64,000 nt of DNA, taken from the NCBI RefSeq assembly GCF_000801105.2, contig NC_079518.1, forward strand, positions 18,766,800-18,830,799, read 5' to 3'. Below the pieces are notes generated by a model. The model saw only the letters and a program-made list of their open reading frames with translations. It made no database searches and was not told the DNA's origin. The stretch is from Raphanus sativus. Lineage: Eukaryota; Streptophyta; Magnoliopsida; Brassicales; Brassicaceae. The stretch's first letter is position 1. Every line of letters begins with the position of its first letter. Made by a program: the position numbers and the translations under genes. This document shows, piece after piece, positions 41,216 through 52,789 of the stretch.

Positions 41216-43060
41216 ATGAATCCTACAGATCAGACAACGAATCCGTCTGACCCTAACCTCCCGATTCAGAGCGGTGGCTCACCGAACGATGGAGACTCTA
41301 GTCTCCTAACTCCGGAGCCTCGACTGGCGACCACCGATCCGGGCAGCAGCCTTTGGCTAGCGCTCGATCGACCCAGACCACCACTGGAATAACTAACCCA
41401 AGATCTTCCAGTGGAACTAACTCTGGGCTTCCAGTCACCGAGAATCCTCAGCAGCAAACCGCTCTGAATCAATTGGAGGCTCAGCTTTCTAAGATTCGCC
41501 AGATGATGATGCAGTTAGTAGACAAAGCTTAAGAGAATGAGCGTACAATGCATCAGCTAGCTGTTCGGCAGCAACGATTCGAAGAGATAACTAGATCTCT
41601 AACCGCTACAACCCAACCTCCGCAACGTCAAGGTCCGGGAGTCACTTTCCAAGATTGATTGACTGACCCCTCGTTCCCCCGAGGACATTTAGATTTCTCT
41701 CCTTATAGCACTGTTCCAGAAGAACAGGGACCTGCTTTTCAGACACCTCATGCTGGGACAGTTCCCGCGTTTAACCCGCCCATCACTAGTGCTATGGGAA
41801 GTAACGTAGCGACAACCAGCTCTACGCCCAATCAGATTGCTGACCGGAGCGCTCGCTTGCCACCTCCGCCACCTATTTTCAGGTCCGGAGTAGGAGTGTC
41901 CATTCCATCCGGGGGCAGAACATCAGCTTCGGTTTATCAAACCAGAAGTTCGATCCCAAATACGGACGGACATCAAAGGACAGATACCGATAACCCAAGA
42001 GCCGGTGAGCGATCTAGCCCACCAGCTGCATGGGAAAATGACCGAACCAGATTCCGTCAGGAACCTATCTGTCGGGTACCTGATAATGACCCGACTGTCC
42101 TTCCTCTAGAGGGACCTGACGCCATTCGCAGATATATGGAGCAAACTCACGCAGCTCTCCAAAAGTTGAATGCTCAAGTCCATAAGGCAACGAACTCAGC
42201 TCCCGAAATCGAGAGTTTAATTGAAGAAACCCGTGGGACTCCATTCATTGACAGAATCGCCAGCTCTTACATAAGAGACACCCGAAAAATTAGAATCCAA
42301 GAATACGATGGGACCTCCGACTCAAAGGCCTATTTGAGAGCCTTCCGATTAGCTATCGTGAAAGCCCATTTTTACGAAAGAAGAATGTGAAGCAGGTTAC
42401 TGCAGGACATTCGCCGAAAACCTGGTTGGAACAGCCCTCTAGTGGTTCTCTGGTCTTGAACCAGCCTCGATAGACAATTTCGATCAGTTAACTAATGCTT
42501 TCATGAAGCAGTACTCGACCCATATCCTGAAACAAGCATCTGAGGCTGACCTCTGGAAAGTCAGACAAGGAATGGTAGACTCGCTACGAGTCTACATCGA
42601 GAAATTCGGAGCAGTAAGAGCAGTAAGTCGCCATCGAGGCCCTTAGAAGAGGTCTATGGTATAAATCGGAACTCTGGTCGGAGCTAACACTCAATCCTCC
42701 CCCGACTATCGATGATGCTCTTCATAAAGCCACCAGATATGTTACCTTGGAGGAAGAGACAGCTGCACTGGATAAACTCCACAAGAAAGCTCAGAATCAC
42801 CCGAAGGGTGAATCCTCGGAAGCAAAAGGACCTCACAAAAAGGGGTACTTCCGAAACAACCAGACTCATGAAGAGCATTCTTATGCAGTCAAGGAAGATA
42901 AGGAAGAGAAACATGTCGCCACGACGACTAAAGCCCCCTGGTCAAAAGGCTTCGATAAGAACAAACATTGCTCTTATCACGATCGAGAAGGGCACTCAAC
43001 TGAGGAATGATGGGACCTCCAATGACAGCTGGCAGCTAAATTCGCAGCCGGAGAAATAAA
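41216..43060 (+). pseudogene. D gag (frameshifted)
   Basis: It starts at ATG 41216 (MNPTDQTTNPSDPNLP), the first ATG after the primer site. A proline/serine-rich N-terminus with stops near 41392 and 41658 leads into frame 41659-42390. That frame has RKIRIQEYDGTSDSKAYLRA, the start of the retrotrans_gag domain, followed in shifted frames by NLVGTALWWFSGLEP-like and FMKQYSTHILKQASEADLW sequence (42390-42600). Frames 42712-43059 and 42747-43010 overlap; the second reads CSYHDREGHSTEE, the histidine-rich nucleocapsid-like motif. At least four indels or stops break the gene. Confidence 0.75.
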
Positions 43061-43064
43061 GGAC

Positions 43065-43748
43065 GTGGACCTCAAAAAGCCACTGCCCTATCAGAAAAGA
43101 GGTTCCAGAGATACCTCTCCAAAATGCGAAAGGTCACCTGAGAAGGAGACAGATTCACCACCTCCAGCTCCCAAGAAAAGAGTCGATATGATTCTTGGAA
43201 AATTCCCCCAAGGAAAAAGCCTACAAATCGAGGCCCTCTTGAGCAAACCGTTACCTCAATCGGGCCCCGACTCGAGGGTGGACTGTATCCTTGGAGGATC
43301 CAATATGTGTCAAGACTCCGTTAATTCTATTAAAAATCACGGGCGGAAGGCTGTGTCTAACACTAGACCTAAGCCTCCCAACCCCGAGTCTAACACTAAG
43401 ATTTCTTTTTGGGAAAACGAGACGTCAGACCTCGACAGGCCGCACGACGATGCCCTGATTGTCACCCTGAACGTCGCAGGGTATGAGGTTCCTAAGCTTA
43501 TGATAAATACAGGAAGCTCTGTCGATCTTATTTTCTACAACACCTTGAAAGGGATGGATATAGACGACTACGAAATTATTGGCCAGAAAGCTAATCTCGT
43601 AGGCTTTTCCGGAGAAACAGCTACCTCATTGGGAACTATCAAACTCCCAATCATAGCTGGCAGAATAATGAAAATGAACAATTTAGTAATCATCGACAGA
43701 CCTTCCCAATCCTTGCGATCCTTGGAAGACCCTGGATCCATAAGATGA
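43065..43748 (+). pseudogene. D protease with lost catalytic Asp
   Basis: A 227-codon frame. The linker VDMILGKFPQGK and VDCILGGSNMCQDSVNSIKN precedes HDDALIVTLNVAGYEVPKLM and then INTGSSVDLIFYNTLKGM. The active-site triplet, normally DTG, is NTG (AAT at 43506-43508), a G-to-A change that removes the nucleophile. [19 protein letters not shown] follows as in other gypsy proteases. After 43748 the frame shifts ([18 protein letters not shown] in another frame). The enzyme would be inactive even if translated. Confidence 0.8.
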
Positions 43749-43990
43749 AAGCAGTGGCCTCAACTTATCATCAATGCGTGAAATTCCCGACACCTGAAGG
43801 GATAGCTACCGTACATGGTAGCCAGAAGATCTCCAGGATCTGTTACCTGGGAGGATTCGAAATCCTCAAAAAATCCCCCCAATAGCAATTACAGATCCAG
43901 GAGGGTCGTGAGATGCAACAAAATATTTGAGGTCCCCCTAGGAACCTCACCGAGAAAGTTTGCATCGACGACTCAAATCCTGAAAGACAG

Positions 43991-44581
43991 GTGAGCATCG
44001 GATCTGAGCTACCCCTTGAGACAAAAAAGGAGCTCATTGACTTCCTAAAAATCAATGTCAAAACCTTTGCATGGACCACCAATGACATGAAAGGTATAGA
44101 TCCGAATGTCACCACCCATAAACTAAAAGTAGACCCCACTTTCAAACCGATCAAACAAAAGCATCGCAAGCTGGGCCTCGAAAAGGCTCAAGCCGTTAAC
44201 GACGAAGTTGACCGACTTACGAAAGCTGGGTCTATTCGAGAGGTGCACTACCCTGACTGGTTAGCTAACCCGGTAGTTGTAAAAAAGAAAAACGGGAAAT
44301 GGAGAATCTGTGTAGATTTTACTGACCTAAACAAGGCTTGTCCCAAAGACAGTTTCCCGTTACCTCACATCGACCGCCTAGTCGAAGCGACAGCTGGCCA
44401 TCGACTCATGTCCTTCATGGATGCTTTTTCAGGGTACAATCAAATCATGATGGATCCTGAAGATCAAGAAAAAACGGCATTCATAACCGAACGGGGAACC
44501 TATTGCTACAAAGTTATGCCATTCGGGTTGAAGAACGAAGGAGCCACTTACCAGAGGCTAGTGAATAAGATGTTCGATGGA
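43991..44581 (+). pseudogene. D reverse transcriptase, N-terminal half
   Basis: An open frame with the classic gypsy landmarks: FAWTTNDMKGIDPNVTTHKL, NPVVVKKKNGKWRICVDFTD, LNKACPKDSFPLPHID, LMSFMDAFSGYNQIMMDPED, KTAFITERGTYCYKVMPFGL and KNEGATYQRLVNKMF. These are RT blocks 1-4, including MDAFSGY, which carries the first catalytic Asp. The frame is open until the target duplication ATGGA (44577-44581), where element E starts. It resumes at 52397. Confidence 0.9.
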
Positions 44582-45731
44582 TGTTGGGGTCAAAATCGGT
44601 CAAGACGAAATCGATGTCCGAAAGTCTCGGAAAAACATGAAAGATGTTAGAGCAACCTCGAGAGACTAATTGTTAATCGAGAAACCTTGGAAAAATATTA
44701 AGTTCGAGATTAATCATCTCGAAATCAACAGCTAGAAATGTTTTCTACACGAGGAAAAACCTACGGAAAACTAAAAAGAACGCAAAAACACGCACAAGCC
44801 GAAGGAACCGAGCAGACGACTCCGGTCGCGGCCGTGGCCGCCGGGCGGCTAGCCCCCGTGCTGGCCGTAGCCGCCGACGACTAGCGCCCGTTCTGGCCGT
44901 GGCCGCCGGGCGGCTGGCCCCCGTGCTGGCCGTGGCCGCCGGCGGCTAGCGCCCGTGCTGGCCGTAGTCGCCGGGTGGATAGCCCCTGTGCTGGCCGTAG
45001 CGCCGGCGGCTAGCGCCCGTGCTGGCCGTGGCCGCCGGGCGGCTAGCCCCGTGCTAGCCGTAGCCGCCGGCGGCTAACCCCCGTATTGGCCGTAGCCTCC
45101 GGCGGCTAGCGCCCGTGCCGGGTGGCTAGCCCCGTGCTGGCTCAGGTTGTCGGGCGGCTAGTCTTCGTGCGTAAGTTCTAGGCCCCCGGGTCGCCAGAAA
45201 TCCGTGTTTTGGCGACTTTCCGAGATCCCGCAAACAAAACTCCTTTTCCTGCTCCAAGATTTCGGAGAACCCGTAAGACATCAACGGACAGAAAGACTTC
45301 GTATAAAACGGTGGATGGTTATCTTAAAACACCATTCGCCTCAGCAATGGATCGAAGATCTTCCGAAAGACTCGACATCCAAGTAGGAGCATTCTTTCAA
45401 AGAAATCGTAGAAAACAACGGAAGTCCGGAAGACGGCCGAAAGGGACCAAACCCGATCGGACGGCCCATTTACGATTTTCTAAAAGATAGATACGACGGT
45501 TTACAATTATCTTCACATAACAAGATAAATGTTAAACTTCCGAAAGGATAAATGTCAAATTTCCGAAAGGATAAATGTCAACTTTCCCGATAAACACGAA
45601 AGCCGACGAAAATGGAAAAAGCCCAGCTCGCGGCAGACTCAGCCCATCAAGAATAGACCCTCATATGGGAGTATATAAGCAAGCTAGGAGCAGAGGAAGG
45701 GGGATCCGAAATCAGAAGAAAGAAACCACCC
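44582..45731 (+). repeat. E 5' LTR, truncated
   Basis: It matches the 3' LTR closely up to AAACCACCCTA, then jumps into gag-side sequence. TATATAAG at 45672 is the likely TATA box. The last roughly 330 bp of the LTR are missing. Confidence 0.85.
44821..45178 (+). repeat. GC-rich 32-33-bp tandem array (5' LTR)
   Basis: Two alternating unit types, GGCCGTGGCCGCCGGGCGG + CTAGCCCCCGTGCT and GGCCGTAGCCGCCGGCGG + CTAGCGCCCGTGCT, about 11 units. GC content is far above that of the surroundings. Confidence 0.9.
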
Positions 45732-45801
45732 TAGAGCCGACATCCACCACAAAAGGACCCGAAGTCAGTCAGCTCGACTGGCGGCAGCCTTCGAAAAACC
45801 C

Positions 45802-47584
45802 ATGACAGAAGAGGAAGAAGACCTCTACTGGTCAGAGCAAGAGAGGTTGGCTGAAGACCAGACTCGGGCCTATCGCAGCCAACGTAGACAAAGGAGCGCA
45901 AATGGCGCCAACGAGATCCATGATTTGCGCGAGTACATCGCAAAAACTGCAGCCGAGGTGAAAGCGGTAAAATCGCAGATTCACCATGCAACCAGCACTG
46001 CCCCGAGATCGACCTGCTCCTCGAGGAATCGAGAAAGACCCCGTTCACTCTCGAATCACGGATGCACGAGTCTCAGATCCCGGGAAAATAAAGCTTCCCA
46101 CCTACGACGGAACCACAGATCCGAAGGCACATCTGCAGTCCTTCCAGATTGCGATGGCGAGGTCTAAACTTCCGGAGCAGGAAAAGGACGTCGGCTGCTG
46201 TCTCCTATTCGTCGAGAACCGCAGAGGTGCTGCGCTCAAGTGGTTCTCACACTTGAAAAGAAACTCCATCGGAAGTTTCCGCCAGCTTGCTTCAGCTTTT
46301 CTGAAGCAGTTCTCCATGTTCATGGACAGGGAAACTTCCGACGTAGACCTTTGGAGTCTAATTCAAAAGGAAGATGAACCGCTCCGCGACTACATAAGGA
46401 GGTTCAAACTCGTGATGTCCAGGGTAACAGGCCTCAGCGACAGAGTCGCCATCGACGCCCTGAGAAAAACCTCTGGTACAAATCGAAATTCCGAAAGTGG
46501 ATTTCTTTGGAGAGGCCACGCACCATCCAGGACACTCTCCACAAGGCGACGGATTTCATCATCATGGAAGAAGAGATGATAGTCCTAGCGCAAAAGCATG
46601 GACCGCAGAAAGCATCCGACAAGAAGAAAACCTCTCGTAACGACAAGTACGTCCATCACGAAGGGGAAGACGTCCAATGCAAACATAACTACGCCGTCAA
46701 TTCCGAACAAGGAAGGACCGCCGGAAACACTTGGACGCGGAACTCGTACAAGGACAATTCCAGCTGCGAGTTCCATCAGACAAGAGGTCACTCCACCGCC
46801 AACTGCAAAGTCCTCGGCGCTAGACTCATTACGAAGCTGCTTGCCAGCGAACTAGCCACAGTCAGGAGCGTGAAAGACCTGCTCCTAGATTCTGACCGTC
46901 CGCCGAAGACCGACGGAGCAATCCCGAGAATAACGCTCCTGGAACTCAATCGGGCGAAAACGCGGACGGAGACAAGACGGCGAAGGAAACAACAACAACC
47001 GCCAAAGGATCAACATGATCATCGGAGGATCGCATTTTTACCAGGACTCCGTTTCGTCGATCAAAGCCTACGGACGGAGGGCCGAAACAAGCCCCAGATG
47101 GTGTCCAGAGGACGACGTTCCCAATCACGCAATCATCTTCGAGAACAGGATACAGGCAGACTCGATAAACCCCACTACGATCTCTGGTCATCGACTTGGT
47201 GATTCAGGATCTCGAAGTCGGCCGCATCCTCATCGACACATGAAGCACGGTCAACATCATGTTCCGCGACACTCTGCAGAGATGAACATACCCTCGGAGA
47301 AGTCATCCCAGAACCAAGACCGTTGACTGGATTCTCGGGCGTCACGTCCATAACCTCGAAAAATCAGACTCCCGGTCATGGCTAAAGAAGTCACGAAGAT
47401 CGTCGAATTCGCGGTAGTGGATAACCCGGCTATCTATAACGCCATAATGGGAACTCCTTGGATAAACGCCATGAAGGCATTCCCGTCCACTTACCATCTC
47501 AGCGTCAAGTTTCCAACACCGACTAACAGCGGTAATCTGGGGAAGCCAAAAACAGTCGCGACTCTGCTTCCTGGCCGAACATAA
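45802..47584 (+). pseudogene. E gag and protease remnants
   Basis: Fragment frames in order: 45802-46167 ([19 protein letters not shown]), 45986-46579 with [59 protein letters not shown] and [17 protein letters not shown] (the retrotrans_gag domain), 46507-47202 ([18 protein letters not shown], a CX-H nucleocapsid-like motif), and 47378-47584 ([39 protein letters not shown], protease C-terminus). The catalytic loop region near 47230-47270 reads RILIDT-stop-STVNIMF, so DTGS is destroyed. Four or more frameshifts. Nothing resembling reverse transcriptase follows. Confidence 0.75.
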
Positions 47585-48799
47585 ATTGCAGCAATCGGAA
47601 CGCCCCAGTAGCTAACCGAAGCGAACTAAGAAGCATCTGAGTATCTCCGAGAACTCAGCAAAGAACAGCTCGGATTTTTCCGAACAGGCCACAACTCAGG
47701 ATAGCGGGAAATCCTCGAGTCCATCGCCGAAGAAAGAACGGATGACCTAACCCCAACGCGACCACCGACTTAGCTGAAACAGTCAAGGCGCCGGAAATCG
47801 TGGAGTAATAGCGACCGCGATAGAAACAGAACTACGAGATGGCTTGATCCTCGCAAGAGGTACGTAGGCAGCTCGTCGCAACCCGACGAGTTCAGCTATC
47901 CCCCTCACCAAAAAGGGGGGGGGGGGGGAAGATGGGACAAACATCCTTTACTCCCGCAAAATACTTTTCACATGTACTCTACATTATAAAGTCTTTAATT
48001 CAAATTCTTACTCAACGCATAAACATTACGGAAAAAAAAATCAATATCTTTGAGGAACGCGAGACGTCGTTAGTTCCCAAAAGTCTTGATTCTCCATTCT
48101 CCTCCAAACAGTCCATCCGCGACTCTAAAAAACTCTATCAAACAGTCTCCGCGACTCTAAAGTTCATTTCCATGGATTGGCCCCGACGGAAAAACATAGA
48201 AACGTTTCACTCAATCAAATTCGTAGTCTGGCTTCTAACGAAGTCCTTGCATCCGACAAGGATACCATAGCGCGCTATACAAAAAAATCCAAATTTTGGT
48301 TAGCTCTTCGTAAAGGAAGTAGCTCGACTCGTATCCAAACGAATCATATAAGCCGATAAGCACTTCGCAGATTCTAAAACGGTACGAGTCAGGTCGAAAT
48401 CGCAAACAGGCAAAACGAAAGCCGATTTGTCATCGCACAGCTTCAGTCCGAAAGTAGACCTAGGTCTTGCCCTAAACCCGGCCTTGCTGGTATCTAAGAC
48501 ATCTCATAGGCATAAGTATCCAGAATACGAGATTCCAAAATTTGCCTCTTATCGCTTACAAACCTAACGTTCGCTACAAAGTAACCTACGGATCAAGCGA
48601 CAAAAAAAGAGATTGAATACGAAGTGACTGCACGTATTCAAACCTCTACACTTGACGAAAGTGTAAATCAAAACGCAGAATTCATAAAAGCATCATAGCA
48701 GGGATTCAAAAGCCACCAACGGCCAATCCCGAGAAACACAAAGTCACGCGACCTCCTAAGGGTCGCAACACATACATACAAACAGCCACACTTGGCCTA
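47585..48799 (+). other. E spacer: collapsed pol tail and noncoding
   Basis: It starts with decayed sequence, then a hairpin CTCGTCG-CAACC-CGACGAG (47872-47890) and a run of 14 Gs (47915-47928), perhaps an internal polypurine tract. The rest (47930-48800) is noncoding. Parts near 48420-48600 recur inverted in element G (about 60590-60840), for example GACCTAGGT and the GCTTGGTCC/GGATCAAGC region. Confidence 0.5.
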
Positions 48800-50599
48800 T
48801 CACAAATTATAATCGAATGCATAACAATCGGTTAGAGATATTCCAAACGAGGAGTCGGGCTGGTCGACCTCTTCACCCCCGTCGCCTGCATTCAAACCCG
48901 CGCCTACATCCGCCGTATCTTCCGAGACTTGGATAGGATTCCACAACTCTCGAATTCTCCCTTCGATCGGAGGAACAAAGGATTCGGCGTTAGCGCATAT
49001 TCTCATCGAGCCATCCATCGCGGCAAGTTCGCCGGAAAGAGAGAAACCCTCACGCTGCATCTTGTGTAGAGTACCGACCGAACCACGACTCGCGAAAATC
49101 GCCTACAAAGTCCTGAGCCTCTTTGTACGCTTCGAATTCGGTAGAGAAAATTTCGGCCCTTCGGTTCAGCTCGGCGGCAGCTCTTCTCCGCCCGCTCCTT
49201 TCCGCACGAACGAGGGCTCGAGCCTGGACCTCGGCTTGCCGGCGTTTTTGCTCCTCCACCTCCAACCGATACTTGGCGAATTCCCTTTCCGTTTCCTCCG
49301 CTTTGAACGGGCCAGCCGGGCAGTACGGAAACTTCCATCGATCGATGCGTTCCACACTCTCACGGCCTGCAAAGAAGTCGAGGTCAAATAAAAAGAAAGG
49401 GGATTTACTCAAGTTTCGAAAACAAACCTCGTTGACCAAGCGAGCACCCTCCGCAGTCACCTTGTCCCTCTCCTCGTTGTCCAAAGACTCGTCACGGGAA
49501 AACGCCGGAGGGAGTTCATCAAAGAAGTCACCGGGGGAGGAACACCCTCTGTAGTGAAGTCAGGATCGTATCTCGGCAGCTCACCATTTCCCGACGAGGC
49601 CTCGAAAGCAATCCCTTTATCCTTCCGAGATCTCCGCCTCCGCCTTGAAGGGGCAAAAACGTAGGATCCATCATTGACACAGGGCCGCGTACCGCCCGCG
49701 ATCGGTGAAGCGCGACCGCCCCTCGAATCCGGTCAAGAGTAAAGGAGTTCCAGGAACAAGGCATTGTCCTAAAAATGTCTCTTGGTCGAAAGATCGGAAG
49801 GAACATGCGCGAGACACCTGTTCTCTGAACAAAAAAAAAAAAACACACACGTTCAGTACTCGCTTTTCGGATTCTAAGAAGGGGATGCGACAATCTTACC
49901 TCGTTGGTACAACCAGTCCGTCGGGAATAGGTGGAGAAAGCCTTCCTCGACAGACTCTCCATCTATCCTCACGAAAAAGAAACGGTCAACGTAATCCTTG
50001 GCGTGCGAGGTGACTCCATGGATTACCGAAAAAGTCCTCGCCTTCATGGAGTATACTCCATTGATGCTCGTCGTCTTGGAGTTCCACACCCTTCGAAGTC
50101 AGCAGGGCTAAGGTCCATCCCTAACTCGTAACTCAAAATCACAACGCAAGCCAGCTTTCCAAAGCCGGCACGTTCAGCTGGCTGATTACGATTCCGAAAC
50201 GGTCGAGAGCCTGAACAATGACCCCAGGGATTGGGAACCACAGTCGGCATTGCGTCAGGAACGCCTCGTAGCAAGTAAAGTAACCCTTCGGAGGATGCTC
50301 TGAACTCTCATTCCCACGAGGAATGCGAAACATGACTCCCTTCGGAACCTCATAAAACTCTCGAAGAGTTCCGAGATATTCAGGGGATACTTCGCTCGGC
50401 GAGTCAGTTTCCTTACGCGCCTCAGAGGTCGCCGGGGAATCGGGATCACGGGAAGGGGAGCATCAGAACCTGAAGACGGGTCGCAATACGCTCTCCTGTC
50501 AATCTCTGGAACCTCGGGTTTTGGAACTTCCTCCTCGGCATGGAAACTATCCGAAGACGAGTGAGACTGCCTCCTCGAGGATTTTGATCTTGAAGTCAT
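48800..50599 (-). pseudogene. E antisense ORF, putative plant transposon protein
   Basis: Minus frames in order: 50599-50255 (MTSRSKSSRRQSHSSSDSFH, later LTRRAKYPLNISELFESFM), 50333-50139 (TQCRLWFPIPGVIVQALDRF), 50274-50044 and 50089-49874 (VVILSYELGMDLSPADFEGC, HAKDYVDRFFFVRIDGE), then 49484-49050 (KYRLEVEEQKRRQAEVQARA, a coiled coil), and 49060-48800 (PPIEGRIRELWNPIQVSEDT). The LWFPIP..LDRF..VILSYE core resembles the putative plant transposon protein domain (Transposase_28) found in antisense ORFs of Tat elements. Frames change at least four times, so introns or indels are present. Promoter would lie toward the 3' LTR. Confidence 0.6.
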
Positions 50600-50800
50600 T
50601 CTTTTCTTAAAGGTAGAGAGAGAATTTGCAAGAGAGAGATTAACTTAAGATTCTTGGGTGAAATAAGAATGGTAAAGAATTCACAAGTCTTTATAGGCAA
50701 GGATTTGACTATTCACCCCGACCTTCGACACGATTTCGTCTCATACTTTCCTCACGAACCATACCGCAAGCTAGGACCTACAAACCCTACGGCTCATAGC

Positions 50801-50816
50801 TAGCTGGGGGGCTAAC
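50801..50816 (+). promoter_or_regulatory. E polypurine tract
   Basis: TAGCTGGGGGGCTAAC directly before the 3' LTR. Confidence 0.75.
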
Positions 50817-52396
50817 TGTTGGGGTCAAAATCGGTCAAGACGAAATCGATTTCGAAAGTCTCGGAAAAAACATGAAAGATGTTAGAGCAACCTCGAGAGA
50901 CTAATTGTTAATCGAGAAACCTTGGAAAAATATTAAGTTCGAGATTAATCATCTCGAAATCAACGGCTAGAAACGTTTTCTACACGAGGAAAACCTACGG
51001 AAAACTAAAAAGAACGCAAAAAACACGCACAAGCCGAAGGAACCGAGCAGACGACTCCGGTCGCGGCCGTGGCCGCCGGGCGGCTAGCCCCCGTGCTGGC
51101 CATAGCCGCCGGCGACTAGCGCCCGTGCTGGCCGTGCCGCTGGGCGGCTAGCCCCCGTGCTGGCCGTGGCCGCCGGCGGCTAGCGCCCGTGCTGGCCGTG
51201 GTTGCGGGCGGCTAGCCCCGTGCTGGCCGTAGCCGCCGCGGCTAGCGCCCGTGCTGGCCGTGGCCGCCGGGCAGCTAGCCCCCATGCTGGCCGTAGCCGC
51301 CGGCGGCTAGCGCCCGTGCTGTCCGTGGCCGCCGGGCGGCTAGCCCCCGTGCTGGCCGTGGCCGGCGGCGGCTAGCACCCGTGCTGGCCGTGGCCGCCGG
51401 GCGGCTAGCCCCGTGCTGGCCGTAGCCGCCGGCGGCTAGCGCCCGTGCCGGCCGTGGTCGCCGGGCGGCTAGCCTCGTGCTGGCTCGGGTCGTCGGCGGC
51501 TAGTCTTCGTGCGTAAGTTCTAGGCCCCCGGGTCGCCAGAAATCCGTGTTTTGCGACTTTCTGAGATCCCGCAAACAAAACTCCTTTTCCTGCTTCAAGA
51601 TTTTGGAGAACCTGTAAGACGTCAATGGACAGAAAGACTTCACATAAAACAGTGATGGTTATCTTAAAACACCATTCGCCTCAACAATGGATCGAAGATC
51701 TTCCGAAAGACTCGACATCCAAGTAGGAGCATTCTTTCAGAGAAATCGTAGAAAACAACGGAAGTCCGGAAGACGGCCCGAAAGGGACCAAACCCGATCG
51801 GACGGCCCATTTACGATTTTCTAAAAGATAGATACGACGGTTTACAATTATCTTCACATAACAAGATAAATGTTAAACTTCCGAAAGGATAAATGTCAAA
51901 TTTTCGAAAGGATAAATGTCAACTTCCCGATAAACACGAAGGCCGACGAAAATGGAAAAATCCCAGCTCGCGGAAGACTCAGCCCATCAAGAATAGACCG
52001 TCATATGGGAGTATATAAGCAAGGCTAGGAGCAGAGGAAGGGGGATCCGAAATTAGAAGAAAGAAACCACCCTATAGCAACTTAGAACTTAGGCTTTTAT
52101 TTCCTTTTTAGCGAGCTGCGACTCAACTAGGTTAGATCTAGGTTTGAGACTAGCGACGATCGACAGCTCTTGCGGCCGAGATCTCAACCTGTTGTTCAAA
52201 CGCTCTCCGCGAATTCGGAAATAAGATTCTTTCTTTGCTCTCTTTATTTTACGCATTTATTCCCAAACTAAACTCGTATTAACTTCGTCGTGCGTGGCCC
52301 AGCAGATAGCCGGGATCCTCGGGGAAAACTAGGTCAACTTAGTTTTCCTACGTTTAAACTTAACTAAAATCGACAGTGCGAATTTCGGTTCCCATA
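50817..52396 (+). repeat. E 3' LTR
   Basis: 1580 bp, TGTTGGGGTC to GGTTCCCATA. TATATAAG lies near 52012. The shared part is very close to the 5' LTR. Confidence 0.85.
51059..51515 (+). repeat. GC-rich tandem array (3' LTR)
   Basis: Same alternating units as at 44821, but about 14 of them, so roughly 100 bp longer than in the 5' LTR. Confidence 0.9.
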
Positions 52397-52789
52397 ATGG
52401 ACAACTCGGAAAAACCATGGAGGTCTAAACTGACGAAGTCCTCAGCTGGAGAAGACCATATCTCCCACTTAAGGGAATGCTTCGATATCCTTAACAAATA
52501 CGATATGAAGCTCAATCCCGCTAAATGTACCTTCGGGGTACCCTCGGGCGAGTTCCTCGGATACCTCGTAACCGAAAGAGGCATTGAGGCCAACCCGCAG
52601 CAGATAACGACCTTCCTGGAAATGCCGTCACCTAAGACAACCAGAGAGGTACAGCGATTGACTGGACAAATCGCAGCATTAAATTGATTCATATCCAGGT
52701 CCACCGATAAGTGCCTCCCGTTCTATAAACTTCTAAACGATAATAAGAAGTTCTTATGGGACGAGAAATGTGAAGAAGCATTCAAGCAA
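52397..52789 (+). pseudogene. D reverse transcriptase, C-terminal half
   Basis: Resumes after E. TMEV is followed by a damaged stretch where YVDDMLVKS is expected: about a dozen bases are missing, so the catalytic YVDD box is lost. Frame 52376-52687 then gives HISHLRECFDILNKYDMKLN, PAKCTFGVPSGEFLGYLVTE and RGIEANPQQITTFLEMPSP, the usual RT thumb sequence. A stop at 52685 precedes [20 protein letters not shown]. Confidence 0.85.

Larger units (their letters stand above)
44582..52396 (+). mobile_element. Element E: non-autonomous Tat-type LTR element with antisense ORF
   Basis: It is flanked by ATGGA (44577-44581, 52397-52401). LTRs start TGTTGGGGTCAAAATC; the 3' LTR ends GGTTCCCATA where relatives end CCCACA. 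The 5' LTR has lost its last part, the primer site and the start of gag by a deletion near 45731. Gag and protease remnants are on the plus strand, reverse transcriptase and integrase are absent, and an antisense reading region (48800-50600, minus) lies before the polypurine tract. Antisense ORFs at this place are known from Tat-lineage elements. It is inserted in the RT gene of D. Confidence 0.9.

Noticed and set aside
43843..44169. Minus-strand 108-codon frame
   Set aside because: Antisense shadow of D's protease-RT region.
44821..45178. CRISPR-like regular repeats
   Set aside because: Units are contiguous without unique spacers and occur in both LTRs of a plant retroelement. A minisatellite.
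49062..49554. Plus-strand frames in E's 3' part
   Set aside because: Opposite-strand shadows of the antisense ORF coiled coil.
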